Of a stretch of 64,000 nucleotides of DNA, positions 9,225 through 18,793 are shown piece by piece. The DNA comes from Streptomyces sp. NBC_01298. Its GTDB lineage: Bacteria > Actinomycetota > Actinomycetes > Streptomycetales > Streptomycetaceae. The position numbers and the translations under genes were made by a program. Each line of letters opens with the position of its first letter. Positions within the stretch are counted from its first letter, which is position 1. The DNA lies in NCBI RefSeq assembly GCF_035978755.1, contig NZ_CP108414.1, forward strand, positions 5,332,001 through 5,396,000, written 5' to 3'. The notes beneath the pieces were generated by a model that was not told where the DNA came from, ran no database searches, and worked only from the letters and a program-made list of their open reading frames with translations.

Positions 9225-10070
9225 ATGACAGCAGACGAGCGGAACACGCGGGCCGACGACTACGCCGAGCTCGCCTCGGTCGGCCCCTACGGAGTCCACC
9301 CCGGCCACGCGCTGATCACCATGGTCGAACCGCACCCGGGCCACGAGTTCGCGTACAACCGCTGGTACGAGGACGACCACTACTACGCCGGCGCCATGGC
9401 CATGCCCTGGATGTTCGCCGGCCGCCGCTGGGTGGCCACCCGCGAGCTCCAGGAGCTGCGCTACCCGGAGAAGTCGGCGGTGGCCCAGCCCGTGACCGCG
9501 GGGTGCTACATCTCCACGTACTGGGTCACCGAGGGCCGCTACGACGAGCACATGAAGTGGACCGTCGGCATCAACAAGCGCCTCAACCGCGACGGCCGGG
9601 TCTACCAGGACCGCACGCACGTCTTCACCGCGTTCCAGGACCACGAGGCCACCGTCTACCGGGACGGCGCCGCGGGCCCCCGCGACTTCCACGCCCTCGA
9701 CCACCCGTACGGCGGGCTCGTGGTGCAGGTCGTCGACGCGGAGGGCCCGGAGCGGCGGGCCGAGCTGCTGGAGTGGCTGCGCTCGCGGGCCCTGCCGAAG
9801 CGGCTGGCCGGCTCACCGGCCGCGATGGTCACGGTCTTCCGGCCGACGCCGCTGCCGGGCGACCGGATGACGTACGTGAAGCAGGTGGAGGGGGTCGATA
9901 CCCGACTGACCCTGCTGTGGTTCCTGGAGGCCGACCCGCGCGAGTGCTGGGACCGGTTCCAGGGGCTGGACGCGGAGGTCGCGGAGTCGGGGCTGGGCCG
10001 GGTGGAGCTGGTGGCCCCGTTCATCCCGACGGTGCCGGGGACGGACCGGTACGTCGATCAGCTGAGGTAG
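9225..10070 (+). CDS. Conserved protein of unknown function (possible alpha/beta-barrel, EthD-like)
   Basis: 281 residues, soluble, with no signal peptide. Two halves each carry an aromatic strand-helix pattern: HALITMVEPHPGHEFAYNRWYEDDHYYAGAM near residue 30, and LVVQVVDAEG...ELLEWLRSRALPKRL near 165. This resembles a duplicated dimeric alpha/beta-barrel, but no named family was recognised with confidence. Divergent from the aminotransferase across 128 bp. No Shine-Dalgarno precedes the ATG at 9225, so translation may be leaderless or start elsewhere. Confidence 0.75.
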   Translation: MTADERNTRADDYAELASVGPYGVHPGHALITMVEPHPGHEFAYNRWYEDDHYYAGAMAMPWMFAGRRWVATRELQELRYPEKSAVAQPVTAGCYISTYWVTEGRYDEHMKWTVGINKRLNRDGRVYQDRTHVFTAFQDHEATVYRDGAAGPRDFHALDHPYGGLVVQVVDAEGPERRAELLEWLRSRALPKRLAGSPAAMVTVFRPTPLPGDRMTYVKQVEGVDTRLTLLWFLEADPRECWDRFQGLDAEVAESGLGRVELVAPFIPTVPGTDRYVDQLR

Positions 10071-10275
10071 GCCGGGGACGGAGGCGCCGGGGGCCGGGGG
10101 CCGGGGCCCGGACATGGCCGAGCCCCCTCGGCAGGCGACGGCGGGCCGGTCGAGAGGGCTCCAGTCAGTGGTGCAGGTGCTGCTGGTGGTGCGGGTCTTG
10201 CTGGTGGTGCCGGTCTTGCGGTGGAGCCGGTGGCACCGGTCGTGTGAGGGCGGTCCGGGAGGGTCACTTCGACGT

Positions 10276-10485
10276 TCAGGCGAGGCGTCCCAGGCGGCCC
10301 TCGGTCACATCGGCGACGAAGGAGGTCCAGGAGCCGGGCGCGAAGGTGAGGGACGGACCGTCCTGCGCCTTCGAGTCACGGACCGCGATGGCCTCCATGA
10401 CGGGGGACTTGACCTCGACGCAGGCACCGTTGGCGGAGTACGAGGACTTGGTCCAGTTTTCCGTTGCACCTTGACGAATAGCCAT
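10276..10485 (-). CDS. DUF397 domain protein (WhiJ/BldB-system type)
   Basis: 69 residues: NWTKSSYSANGACVEVK, then AIAVRDSKAQDGPSLTFAPGSWTSFVADV, the diagnostic DUF397 pattern. The open frame is longer, but the ATG at 10485 has CGGAGAG about 5 nt upstream and begins exactly at the domain. It lies 187 bp downstream of an XRE regulator on the same strand. Family knowledge: XRE/DUF397 pairs are abundant in Streptomyces and some (whiJ-like) influence development; the small protein is thought to modulate its cognate regulator. Confidence 0.92.
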   Translation of the reverse strand: MAIRQGATENWTKSSYSANGACVEVKSPVMEAIAVRDSKAQDGPSLTFAPGSWTSFVADVTEGRLGRLA

Positions 10486-10672
10486 GTTTCTCTCCGGTTC
10501 AGCGAGTGGTTCCGGTGTCATGTCGGCCATTGCTCCGGCTGACGTGATCGACGCTACCCGCAGCTCCCGTTGTACGAAGGGGGCGTTCACCCGACCGAGT
10601 GGCATATTCCATTCAGGTCTTCTGCCACCGGGGAGTGACGGTGTACCGTACCGGCCTTTTCGCCGAACCCCC

Positions 10673-11554
10673 TTACCCCTTGCCCGCGAAGTCCTCGATG
10701 ATCTGCGCGATGAACTGCCGCGTCTGGTCCACGTTGTGGGCCTGTGCGCGCAGATGTTCGTACATCACGCTGTATTTCTGGACGTCGTTGGCCTTCTCCA
10801 GATACAAGTCGCTCGTCACGCCTTCGATGTAGACGACCGTGGAGTCCGAAGCGTCCGGGAATTCCAGAATGGCGTACTGCCCGTTGACGCCCGGGTGGGC
10901 GCCCACCGAGAAGGGCATCACCTGGACCGTGACGTGCGGCTTCTCCGACTGCTCTATCAGGAATTCCAGCTGCCGGATCATGAGCTGGGCGTCGCCCACG
11001 TGCCGCCGCAGGGCGGCCTCGTCGATGACCGCCCACAGGCGCAGCGGTCCGATCTCGGGATTGCTGTTCTCGGTCTCGTGCAGCCGCTTCTGGCGGTGCA
11101 TCCGGACCTGCACGCGCTTCTCCACGTCGACGGGAGCCGTCTCCGGCCACGCGCCGCGGACGAGCGACTGGGCGTACTCCGGGGTCTGGAGCAGCCCCGG
11201 GATCACCAGGGGTTCGTAGGTGCGCAGGCTGGCGGCGTCCGTCTCCAGGCCGATGTAGACGCTGTACGGGATGTCGCCGAAGGCGTGCCACCAGCCCTGC
11301 TGGCGGGAATCCTTGGCCATCTGCATGAGGGAGTCGACGAGCCGCCGGTCCTCGACCTCGTAGACGTCGCACAGATCGCGGACGTCGCGCTGACTGATGG
11401 AACGGCGGCCGTTCTCCAGCCGGCTGATCTTCGACTGGGAGACGAGCAGGCGTTCCGCGACCTGCTCGGCCGTCATGCCTTTGTCCTCGCGCAGTTTGCG
11501 CAACTCCATGCCCAGTCGGCGGCGTCGGACGGTGGGATTGACATTGGACGCCAC
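10673..11554 (-). CDS. XRE-family regulator with DUF5753-type sensory domain (Scr1/WhiJ type)
   Basis: 293 residues. The N-terminal HTH spans roughly residues 14-68 (ELRKLREDKGMTAEQVAERL, then SQSKISRLENGRR). The C-terminal ~180 residues match the actinobacterial Scr1-type domain: YIGLETDAASLRTYEPLVIPGLLQT, LRRHVG..LIRQL, VQVMPFSVGAHPG. The GTG at 11554 gives a normal N-terminus and has GGAGG 10 nt upstream; the upstream frame is low-complexity. Partner of the DUF397 gene. Target genes unknown. Confidence 0.92.
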   Translation of the reverse strand: MASNVNPTVRRRRLGMELRKLREDKGMTAEQVAERLLVSQSKISRLENGRRSISQRDVRDLCDVYEVEDRRLVDSLMQMAKDSRQQGWWHAFGDIPYSVYIGLETDAASLRTYEPLVIPGLLQTPEYAQSLVRGAWPETAPVDVEKRVQVRMHRQKRLHETENSNPEIGPLRLWAVIDEAALRRHVGDAQLMIRQLEFLIEQSEKPHVTVQVMPFSVGAHPGVNGQYAILEFPDASDSTVVYIEGVTSDLYLEKANDVQKYSVMYEHLRAQAHNVDQTRQFIAQIIEDFAGKG

Positions 11555-11740
11555 GTGAACGGCACCTCCGCCTTCTTCTGTTGCTGTTTCTGTCTCTTTG
11601 CTGTCTCTCTGCGTGTCTGCTGGTGAGCAGACTGCCACCGAAGGACGTGACCCCGCTGGGGAACGGGTGGGAACGGGTGGGAAAAGCAAACGCGCGGGCC
11701 GACGGGACCGGCGTACCGGCCCCGTCGCCCCGCGCGTCGG

Positions 11741-11816
11741 CGGTTGCGATCACTGCTTGCCCTGCTTGTCCTGCCTGCCCTGCTGGTCCTGCTTGTCCTA
11801 CGTGTGCTGCCGGTGG
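11741..11816. repeat. Degenerate CTG-rich short tandem repeat
   Basis: Imperfect tandem 9-mers of the form CCTGCTGGT / CCTGCTTGT between the XRE gene and the GPP34 gene. Similar 9-mers occur at 10170-10216 and, much more regularly, at 25156-25200. Confidence 0.6.
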
Positions 11817-11817
11817 A

Positions 11818-12552
11818 TCAGTGCGCGGCCACGCGGGCCATCGCACCGGTCCGGCGCGGCTGCAGGGCGGCGGCTGTCGCCGTTGCCCTGGCGGGCTGTG
11901 CCGGTGCCCGGTCGCGGCGTGGCTGTGCGGCCACGCCGTTCTGGACGTCCATGACGGCGTGAGCCACCAGTCCGCCCATCGGGTCGTGCCGGATCAGGTC
12001 CCGCAGTCGGGACCTGGACGACCGCCCCTCGTTGCCGGGGTACAGGTGCTTGCCGAGTCCGACCGCGTGGGCCAGTGCGGCAAGCGCCGCGGTCCGCGGG
12101 TCCGGCGGTACGCCGGTGCGGATCGCACTGTCCAGCCGGCCACGGATCTCCCGGCTGATCGCTGTGTCGGTCGCTTGGTAGCGAGTCGTCGGCAGCACCC
12201 CGCACATCTGGCCCGCGACGGCATGAACCATGCCGCAACGCTCCAGGTGAGCGAGGTAAATCTGACGGAGCCCCAGTCGGGGTCCGCCGATCCAGTGGAC
12301 CGCCCGAACCGGGCTGCCGCGCCTGCGCAGCAGTTCCAGTGCGGAGTCCAGAGTCGGATCTCCTGTCGGCCGTGGCATCACCACGGCGATACGATCCCCA
12401 TCAGGGGCTATCCGTCCTGCCAGAGCCAGCTCCACTAGCTGTGCCCCGGCCAGGCCGAGGTCGAGCGACTGCGGCTGCGCCGTGGTACCCGTGGCCGGGT
12501 CCAAGGCGAGCAGCAAAAGCTCCTCCGGAATCGTTCTGCGGCTCTTGCCCAT
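11818..12552 (-). CDS. GPP34 family phosphoprotein (GOLPH3-like)
   Basis: 244 residues. The N-terminus IPEELLLLALDPATG followed by GLAGAQLVELALAGRI is the hallmark of the bacterial GPP34 family, homologous to eukaryotic GOLPH3/Vps74, which binds phosphoinositides. Streptomyces genomes carry many copies; their function is unclear. The C-terminal ~40 residues are Ala/Arg/Pro-rich tail. The ATG at 12552 is preceded by GGGGAGG at 5 nt. Monocistronic as far as can be seen. Confidence 0.88.
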   Translation of the reverse strand: MGKSRRTIPEELLLLALDPATGTTAQPQSLDLGLAGAQLVELALAGRIAPDGDRIAVVMPRPTGDPTLDSALELLRRRGSPVRAVHWIGGPRLGLRQIYLAHLERCGMVHAVAGQMCGVLPTTRYQATDTAISREIRGRLDSAIRTGVPPDPRTAALAALAHAVGLGKHLYPGNEGRSSRSRLRDLIRHDPMGGLVAHAVMDVQNGVAAQPRRDRAPAQPARATATAAALQPRRTGAMARVAAH

Positions 12553-12739
12553 CCATGCCTCCCCGCGTGGATGAGTGACAGGGTGACGCCTCTCACATTC
12601 ATCTGTCGAGAGTGCCTGGCCGCTTTGTGGGGGAACCGTCAGCTATGTCGTTCTCGTCTAGCACGGGGGCGATGCCCCCTAGACGGGACACTGTTAGACA
12701 TTCGGACAGCCGGGCGTGAAGGCGATCGAGGAGGAACTG

Positions 12740-15700
12740 GTGGCGGGCGAGTCCCCCGACAAGTCGGTTGATGAAGGAACGTCGGGGACGGCGGAGTCGT
12801 CCGAGGGGCGTGACCCGAGGGTGTCGCTGTTCGGCCCGAGGGACTCGGAGGACGGTCCCGCGGACCGCGATCCGCTGCGCGAAGCGGTGGCCGCGTGGGT
12901 GGCCACGGCGGAGCCCTCCCCCTCCGGGGACGAGCAGGGCGAGACGCCGGCCGCGCCGGGCGCGCGGACCGAGGTCTTCAGGGCCCTGCCCGCGGACGCG
13001 GCCGCCGGCACGGGTGCCGACTCCGATCCTGCCCCCGGCTCCGATCCCGATGCCGCGTCCGATCCCGCGTCCGATCCCGCGTCCGATCCTGCTTCCGCTT
13101 CGGATTCCGCTTCGGGGTCCGAGGGCGGCGATCGGCCCGCCGGTGCGGCGCTCGAGAGCGAGCGCACGGCGGTGTTCCGCACCGTGACGCCCCCGCCTGC
13201 CCGTGCCGCGGATTCCGCGGCCTCCACCTCCTCCGCCTCCTCCGCCGATTCCACCGGTTCTCCCGGTTCTCCCGAGTCGTCGGGTTCCGCTTCCGGGCGT
13301 GCGGGTGCCTCGGATGCCAGGCCCGCAGCCGCGGCGGTATCCGGTACGGACACCGGCCGACCTGCGGCTTCGGCGTCCGCGTCCGGTACCGCTTCCGGGG
13401 CCGGGTCCTCGGGCGCGCCCGTCGGTGGCGACCGTACGACCGCCTTCCGTGCCGTGACGCCTCCGGCCGATGCCGACCGCTCCGACCGCGCCGAGGGCGC
13501 CGCTTCGGCCGCCGCCGGGTCGGTCGGGGGTGACCGCACGGCGTCGTTCCGTACGGCTACGCCTCCGGCCGGCACGGGTCTGCCCGCGGATTCCGGTACG
13601 GGTTCCGCTTCCGGCACCTCGGGCGGATCCGAGGCTGCCGCCGGGTCGGTCGAGAGCGAGCGCACGGCGGTGTTCCGTACGGTCACGCCGCCGGCCCGCG
13701 CCGGCCGCCCCGCGGACTCCGCCGCGGCCCCGGCACCGGCCGGCCCCGCCGACAGCGAGCGCACGGCCGTCTTCCGCATGCCGACCACCCCGGCGGCGTC
13801 CCGCAACGAGACGGACCCCGGTACCCAGGCCCCCTCGGGCACCCCGGCCTCGCCCGGTACCCGGGCCCCCTCGGACGCCCCAGGCTCCTCCCGCAACACG
13901 ACGGGCCCCGGTACCCAGGCCCCCTCGGGCACCCCGGCCTCGCCCGGTACCCGCGCCCCCTCGGACGCCCCGGGCTCCTCGGCGGCGGATCCTTCGGCTC
14001 CTTCGGCCCGCCAGGCGGGCCCTGACGCCCCGGGTACCCCGGCTGCGCCGGGCAACCGGGCGGGCGCCGGCGACCCTGCTTCTCCGGCTGCGCCGGGCAA
14101 CCGGGCGGCTGCCGGCAACCCTGCTTCTCAGGGCATCCGGCCCCCTTCGAGTACTGAGGGCTCGCCGTCTGCCCCCGGCAACCAGGCGGGCCCGGGTGTC
14201 CCGGCTCCTTCCGGTACCCGAGGCCCTTCGGGCGCCCCGGGCTCTCCGGCGACTCCGGGCAAGGACGCCGCCGCGGGTGCGTCGGCTACCTCCGGCGCCC
14301 AGGCGCCCTCGAGCGCTCCGGCCGCCCCGGGTGCCCCGGCTTCTTCCGGTAGCAAGGCGCCTTCGGGCGCGCCGGGCTCTTCGGTGCCGTCGGGTGCTCC
14401 GGCTGCGCCGGGCAACCGGGCGGGTGCTGGTGCCCCGGCTTCTTCCGGTACCAAGGCGCCTTCGGGCGCGCCGGGCTCTTCGGTGCCGTCGGGTGCTCCG
14501 GCTGCGCCGGGCAGCCAGGCAGCCCCTGGTGCCCCGGCTTCCGCCGACGCCCCGGCGACCTCGGGGAACCCGGCCGCTCCGGGTGCCCAGGCCGCTCCGG
14601 GCAGCCGGACTGGTTCCGGTGCTCCGGCGGCCCCGGGCGGTCGGACCGCTTCCGGTGCTCCGGGTGCCTCCGCCGGTCGTGGCTCCGGTGAGTCGGGTGA
14701 CAGTGAGCGGACGGCCGTGTTCCGGGCGGTCAAGCCCGGGTCGGCCCCGGGTGGTTCGGCGGAGGACAGCGAGCGGACCGCGGTGTTCCGCGCGGTCAAG
14801 CCCCCGACTCCGGCCGCTCCGGCCGGCGACGAGCCGATCGACAGCGAGCGGACGGCTGTGTTCCGGGCCATCAAGCCCGGCACCGCCAACCCCAGCACCG
14901 CCAACCCCGGCACCACCAAGCCCGGCACCGCCGGGCAGGGCACCGCCGGGCAGGGCACCGCCAAGCCCGCCGCCCCCGGCCAGGGGCCCAACCCCGCCGG
15001 GCGTGGCAGCGTCGGGCAGGGGTCGGCTCAGGCGGGGTCCGAGCGTGCCGGTGGTGCGGAGCGGGCGAGCACCTTCGTACCGCTGCGGAGCGACGACGGG
15101 CCCGCGCGGCCCACCGCGGGCGCGCCCGGCGCGCCCAGCGCACCGGCCCCCGGGCGGACTCCGGTCCCCGCCGGCGTGCGGACCCCCGTGACGCGGGAGT
15201 CCCCCGAGCGGACCACGCAGCAGCCGCTGCCTCCCAAGCCGCCGCTCGACATGCTGGCGGACCTCACCAACAACCCGCCCCCGCCGCCGAGCGCGGCCCG
15301 TACGGCCGTACGCCGGTTCAAGATCTACGCGCCGATCCTGGTGCTCCTCGCGGTGATCCTCGCCGTCGTCCAGCTCGTGCGCCCGCTGCCGGCTCCGACG
15401 TTGAAGATGACCACGAACGCCTCGTACACCTTCAAGGGCGCCGAGGCGTCCATGCCGTGGCCGAAGGAGGGCCAGGCCTACATGGCCGCGGCCGGCCTCG
15501 GCACCGTCGGGACCTTCGGCGAGCAGAAGCCCGTGGCGATCGGCAGCGTGGCCAAGGCCATGACCGCCTACGTCATCCTCAAGGACTTCCCCATGAAGAA
15601 GGGGGAGAAGGGCCAGATGATCCCCGTCGACAAGACGGCGGTCGACGACGGCAAGAAGGAGACCGAGGGCGAGTCCACGGTCAACAACTTGAAGGAGGGC

Positions 15701-16510
15701 GACGAGATCTCGCAGTACGACGCCCTCTCCGCGATCATGATCCCGTCCGCCAACAACGTCGCGCGGCTGCTCGCGCGCTGGGACGGCGGGCAGGAGGCGT
15801 TCGTCAAGAAGATGAACGACACCGCCAGGGAACTCGGCATGACCAACACCACGTACACGGACCCGTCGGGTCTGGACGCGACCACGGTCAGCACCGCCGA
15901 GGACCAGGTCAAGCTGGGCCTCAAGATCGTCGAGATGCCCGAGCTGATCGACATCACCAGGAAGCCGTCCTGGACCGACCCCACGGGCAAGAAGTGGCGG
16001 AACTACAACGACCTGGTGCCCTTCAACGACTCGCTCGGCATCAAGACCGGCTCCACCACCAAGGCCGGCGGCAACCTGCTCTTCGCCGCCGAGAAGAAGG
16101 TCGGCAAGACCAACCAGCTGATCGTCGGAGCGGTACTCGGCCAGCACGGCGTGCCGATCCTCGGCACCGCGATCGCGGCGAGCAAGGACATCATGCTCGC
16201 CACGCAGAAGATGCTGAAGGCCGCGCCCGTCATCAGGAAGGGTGATGTCGTCGGCTACGTGGACGACGGACTCGGCACCCAGGTCCCGGTCGTGGCCACC
16301 GCCGACGTACAGGCGGTCGGCTGGCCGACCCTCACGATCGCCATCAAGCTGGCTGACGGGGCCACCCAGCTCCCGCAGAGCGCCAAGGCGGGCTCGGAGA
16401 TCGGCATGCTGACGGTCGGCGAGGGCGCCAGCCAGGTGAAGGTGCCGGTGGCGCTGCAGAGCGACCTCACCACACCCGGCCTCGGCAAGAAGCTGACGCG
16501 CGTCGGCTGA
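12740..16510 (+). CDS. Membrane-anchored D-alanyl-D-alanine carboxypeptidase with very long repetitive cytoplasmic N-terminus
   Basis: 1256 residues. The C-terminal ~350 are a serine DD-carboxypeptidase (peptidase S11) with active-site triads SVAK (S936, K939), SAN (S1003, N1005) and KTG (K1102). These enzymes trim the terminal D-Ala of peptidoglycan stem peptides outside the membrane. One membrane segment at about residues 864-886 (FKIYAPILVLLAVILAVVQL) precedes it, so the first ~860 residues should be cytoplasmic. That region is Pro/Ala/Gly/Ser-rich and contains about nine copies of (D/S)-E/D-R-T-A-x-F-R. The GTG at 12740 was chosen because GAGGAGG is 5 nt upstream; the alternative GTG at 12716 lacks a ribosome site. 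Usual S11 enzymes are 380-450 residues. The next gene is downstream on the same strand. Confidence 0.9.
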   Translation: MAGESPDKSVDEGTSGTAESSEGRDPRVSLFGPRDSEDGPADRDPLREAVAAWVATAEPSPSGDEQGETPAAPGARTEVFRALPADAAAGTGADSDPAPGSDPDAASDPASDPASDPASASDSASGSEGGDRPAGAALESERTAVFRTVTPPPARAADSAASTSSASSADSTGSPGSPESSGSASGRAGASDARPAAAAVSGTDTGRPAASASASGTASGAGSSGAPVGGDRTTAFRAVTPPADADRSDRAEGAASAAAGSVGGDRTASFRTATPPAGTGLPADSGTGSASGTSGGSEAAAGSVESERTAVFRTVTPPARAGRPADSAAAPAPAGPADSERTAVFRMPTTPAASRNETDPGTQAPSGTPASPGTRAPSDAPGSSRNTTGPGTQAPSGTPASPGTRAPSDAPGSSAADPSAPSARQAGPDAPGTPAAPGNRAGAGDPASPAAPGNRAAAGNPASQGIRPPSSTEGSPSAPGNQAGPGVPAPSGTRGPSGAPGSPATPGKDAAAGASATSGAQAPSSAPAAPGAPASSGSKAPSGAPGSSVPSGAPAAPGNRAGAGAPASSGTKAPSGAPGSSVPSGAPAAPGSQAAPGAPASADAPATSGNPAAPGAQAAPGSRTGSGAPAAPGGRTASGAPGASAGRGSGESGDSERTAVFRAVKPGSAPGGSAEDSERTAVFRAVKPPTPAAPAGDEPIDSERTAVFRAIKPGTANPSTANPGTTKPGTAGQGTAGQGTAKPAAPGQGPNPAGRGSVGQGSAQAGSERAGGAERASTFVPLRSDDGPARPTAGAPGAPSAPAPGRTPVPAGVRTPVTRESPERTTQQPLPPKPPLDMLADLTNNPPPPPSAARTAVRRFKIYAPILVLLAVILAVVQLVRPLPAPTLKMTTNASYTFKGAEASMPWPKEGQAYMAAAGLGTVGTFGEQKPVAIGSVAKAMTAYVILKDFPMKKGEKGQMIPVDKTAVDDGKKETEGESTVNNLKEGDEISQYDALSAIMIPSANNVARLLARWDGGQEAFVKKMNDTARELGMTNTTYTDPSGLDATTVSTAEDQVKLGLKIVEMPELIDITRKPSWTDPTGKKWRNYNDLVPFNDSLGIKTGSTTKAGGNLLFAAEKKVGKTNQLIVGAVLGQHGVPILGTAIAASKDIMLATQKMLKAAPVIRKGDVVGYVDDGLGTQVPVVATADVQAVGWPTLTIAIKLADGATQLPQSAKAGSEIGMLTVGEGASQVKVPVALQSDLTTPGLGKKLTRVG
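13149..14875 (+). repeat. Intragenic repeats encoding the S-E-R-T-A-V-F-R motif and P/A/G linker
   Basis: Within the carboxypeptidase gene the motif (S/D)ERTAVFR or a close variant recurs near 13160, 13430, 13540, 13665, 13757, 14703, 14767 and 14848. Between the two clusters lies ~0.9 kb of near-identical DNA units, for example those encoding APSGTPASPGTRAPSDAPGSS (13829-13893 and 13916-13981) and GAPGSSVPSGAPAAPG (14359-14412 and 14464-14516). Confidence 0.8.
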
Positions 16511-16675
16511 CCCGTGGGCCGCGGGCCGCACGCCGCGGCCCGCAGGCGGCCGGTCGAGGCCGCGCAGGAGCGCGGAACGGGTCCGGCGACCGCCCCCGGG
16601 GCAACCCCGGGGCGGCGGACCGCGTCTACGAACCGAGGGACGCACCCGAGGGACCGGAGTGGGGAGTACGTCGGC

Positions 16676-18688
16676 GTGACCACCGCTGAGCGGCAGGACC
16701 AGGGCCAGGGCCAGAGCCAAGGCCAAGGCCAAGGCCAGGGCCAGGACCAGAGCCAGGACCAGAGCCAGGAGCAGGGGCAGGGGCACGGCCAGGGGTACGG
16801 CGCCCACGGCAGCGGCGGAGTTCCGGCGCGAGCCGCCGACGCCACTGAAGCCCCAGGGGCCCCAGGGGCCCCAGCGGCCCCCGGCGCGCAAGCCCGCCCC
16901 GGGCCGGTCCTCCGCGCCCTCGGCTGGGCCCGCCGGCACCCCGTGGCCGTGGCCACCGCGCTGGCCGGGCTGCTGCACCTGATCTGGTTCTTCGCCGTCG
17001 CCAACAGCGGCGGCGACCTCGCCGCGCAGGACGCCTGGGCGGAGTTCGTGGGCCGCCATCCCGACTCGGCGTACAACCTCGCCTGGTACGGCGGCATGCA
17101 CCCGGTCTCGTACAGCGTGGTCTCGCCCTACGTGATGCACGTGCTCGGCGTCCGCACCACGATGATGATCGCCGGTACGGTCTCGGCCGGGCTGCTCGCG
17201 ATGATCCTGACCCGCTGCCGCGGCGCCGTCCGCGAGCCGCTGTGGCCCGCCCTGGCCGGGGTGTACGGGCTGCTGTGCAACGCCCTGTCGGGCCGCGTCA
17301 CCTTCGGGCTCGGCGTGATGTTCGCCCTCGGGGCCGTCGCCGCCGTCTTCTGCTGGCCCCGCAAATGGGCCGAGCGGCGCTGGGCGAAGGCCGCCGTGGC
17401 CGCCCCGCTCGCGGCGATCGCCACCGCCTCCAGCCCGGTGGCCGGACTGTTCCTCGGGGTCATCGCGGCCGCGCTGTTCCTGAACGGCCGGCGCCCGGGC
17501 GCGTACGCCCTGGGCCTGGCCCCGGCGGCGGTGGTCGGGCTGTCCTCCTGGCTGTTCCCCTTCTCGGGGACGCAGCCGATGAAGCTGCTCTCGGCGGCGC
17601 TGCCCTTCGCGTGCGCGCTGGCCGCGCTGTTCCTCGTACCGCAGGGCTGGAAGACGGTCCGGACCGCCTCCGCCATCTACGCCCTCGGGGTGGCGCTGAC
17701 CTGGGCGATCGACTCCCAGGTCGGTTCGAACGTGACCCGGCTGGCCATGCTGTTCGGCGGGGTGGTGCTGCTCGCGGCCCTCCCCTACGAGGCCCCGCGC
17801 ACGCGCCGCTGGTACGGGCTGCTCCTCGCGCTGACCGGGGTGACCGCCTGGATCACCGTCAACAGCGTCACCGACATCGTCCGCACCACCCCGCTGGCCT
17901 CCTGGAGCCGCGAGCTGGCCCCGCTGGTGGACCAGCTCCAGAAGGCGGGCGCCGACCGGGGCCGCGTCGAGGTGGTCCCGGCCAGCAGCCACCGCGAGTC
18001 CTCCGCCTTCCCCGCGTACGTGAACCTCGCGCGCGGCTGGAACCGGCAGGCGGATCTGGAACGCAACGCGGTCTTCTACGACGACACCCTGACGGCATAC
18101 AGCTACCGCGAGTGGCTGGACCGCTGGGCCGTGCACTACGTGGTGCTGCCCGCCGACAAACCCGATGAGGGCGGGCGGGACGAGGCGAAGCTGGTGCGCG
18201 AGGGGCTCCCGTACCTCCAGCAGATCTGGGGCGACGCGAACTGGCAGCTTTTCAAGGTCACCGACCCGACGAACCTGGTCGCCGGCCAGGCGGCGGTGGT
18301 GCGGGCCAGCGCCGACCAGCTGGTCATCGACGTGAAGCAGGCCGGCCGGGTGTTCGTGCGCATTCCGCACTCCCCGTGGCTCGGTCTGGTGGACGGCGCG
18401 GGCAAGCCGGTGGAACCGCCGCAGGAGACGGAGGCCTCCAAGGCCGCCGGTAAGGCGACGCCGAAGGGCACGGTCGCCGAGCCCAAGGTCTACGCGAACA
18501 CCGCGGGATGCCTGTTCAAGGCGCCCTCGGACGGCATCGGGGACGAGTGGACGGAACTGCTGGCCCCGGCGCCGGGGGAGTACCGGATCGCGGCGAAGTA
18601 CCAGCTCCCGCGGGGCACGCCGTGCCCGGAGGAACTGCTCTACGAGGTGCTGGGGCCGCCGGAGCGCTCGACTCCGCCGCGTCCTTGA
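16676..18688 (+). CDS. Polytopic membrane protein of unknown function (often annotated MFS/integral membrane)
   Basis: 670 residues. Residues 1-60 are a low-complexity Q/G/S/D tract (repeated GQ, DQSQ), then an Ala/Pro/Gly stretch. About 10-11 hydrophobic segments follow from residue ~90 (HPVAVATALAGLLHLIWFFAV) to ~410. The last ~240 residues are hydrophilic and probably extracytoplasmic (YREWLDRWAVHYVVLPADKPD). The topology resembles GT-C-type or YfhO-like membrane proteins more than a true MFS carrier, but no catalytic motif was recognised. The GTG at 16676 follows GGGGAG at 9 nt and was preferred to an upstream frame that begins only 3 bp after the carboxypeptidase stop. The neighbour suggests a cell-envelope role. 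Confidence 0.8.
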   Translation: MTTAERQDQGQGQSQGQGQGQGQDQSQDQSQEQGQGHGQGYGAHGSGGVPARAADATEAPGAPGAPAAPGAQARPGPVLRALGWARRHPVAVATALAGLLHLIWFFAVANSGGDLAAQDAWAEFVGRHPDSAYNLAWYGGMHPVSYSVVSPYVMHVLGVRTTMMIAGTVSAGLLAMILTRCRGAVREPLWPALAGVYGLLCNALSGRVTFGLGVMFALGAVAAVFCWPRKWAERRWAKAAVAAPLAAIATASSPVAGLFLGVIAAALFLNGRRPGAYALGLAPAAVVGLSSWLFPFSGTQPMKLLSAALPFACALAALFLVPQGWKTVRTASAIYALGVALTWAIDSQVGSNVTRLAMLFGGVVLLAALPYEAPRTRRWYGLLLALTGVTAWITVNSVTDIVRTTPLASWSRELAPLVDQLQKAGADRGRVEVVPASSHRESSAFPAYVNLARGWNRQADLERNAVFYDDTLTAYSYREWLDRWAVHYVVLPADKPDEGGRDEAKLVREGLPYLQQIWGDANWQLFKVTDPTNLVAGQAAVVRASADQLVIDVKQAGRVFVRIPHSPWLGLVDGAGKPVEPPQETEASKAAGKATPKGTVAEPKVYANTAGCLFKAPSDGIGDEWTELLAPAPGEYRIAAKYQLPRGTPCPEELLYEVLGPPERSTPPRP

Positions 18689-18793
18689 TCGACCATTCTT
18701 TACGTCCGGTCCGGGTGCGTTCGGCCCTATATATGCATACGATCCCAGTAGTCCGATTGGGTGCCCCGAGTCTTTTTAGGGAGTGACGACGGG

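Noticed and set aside
12599..18370. Very long open frame (1923 codons) on the minus strand opposite the carboxypeptidase and membrane-protein genes
   Set aside because: It is the GC-driven antisense shadow of two well-supported plus-strand genes and has an Arg/Gly low-complexity translation with no domain.
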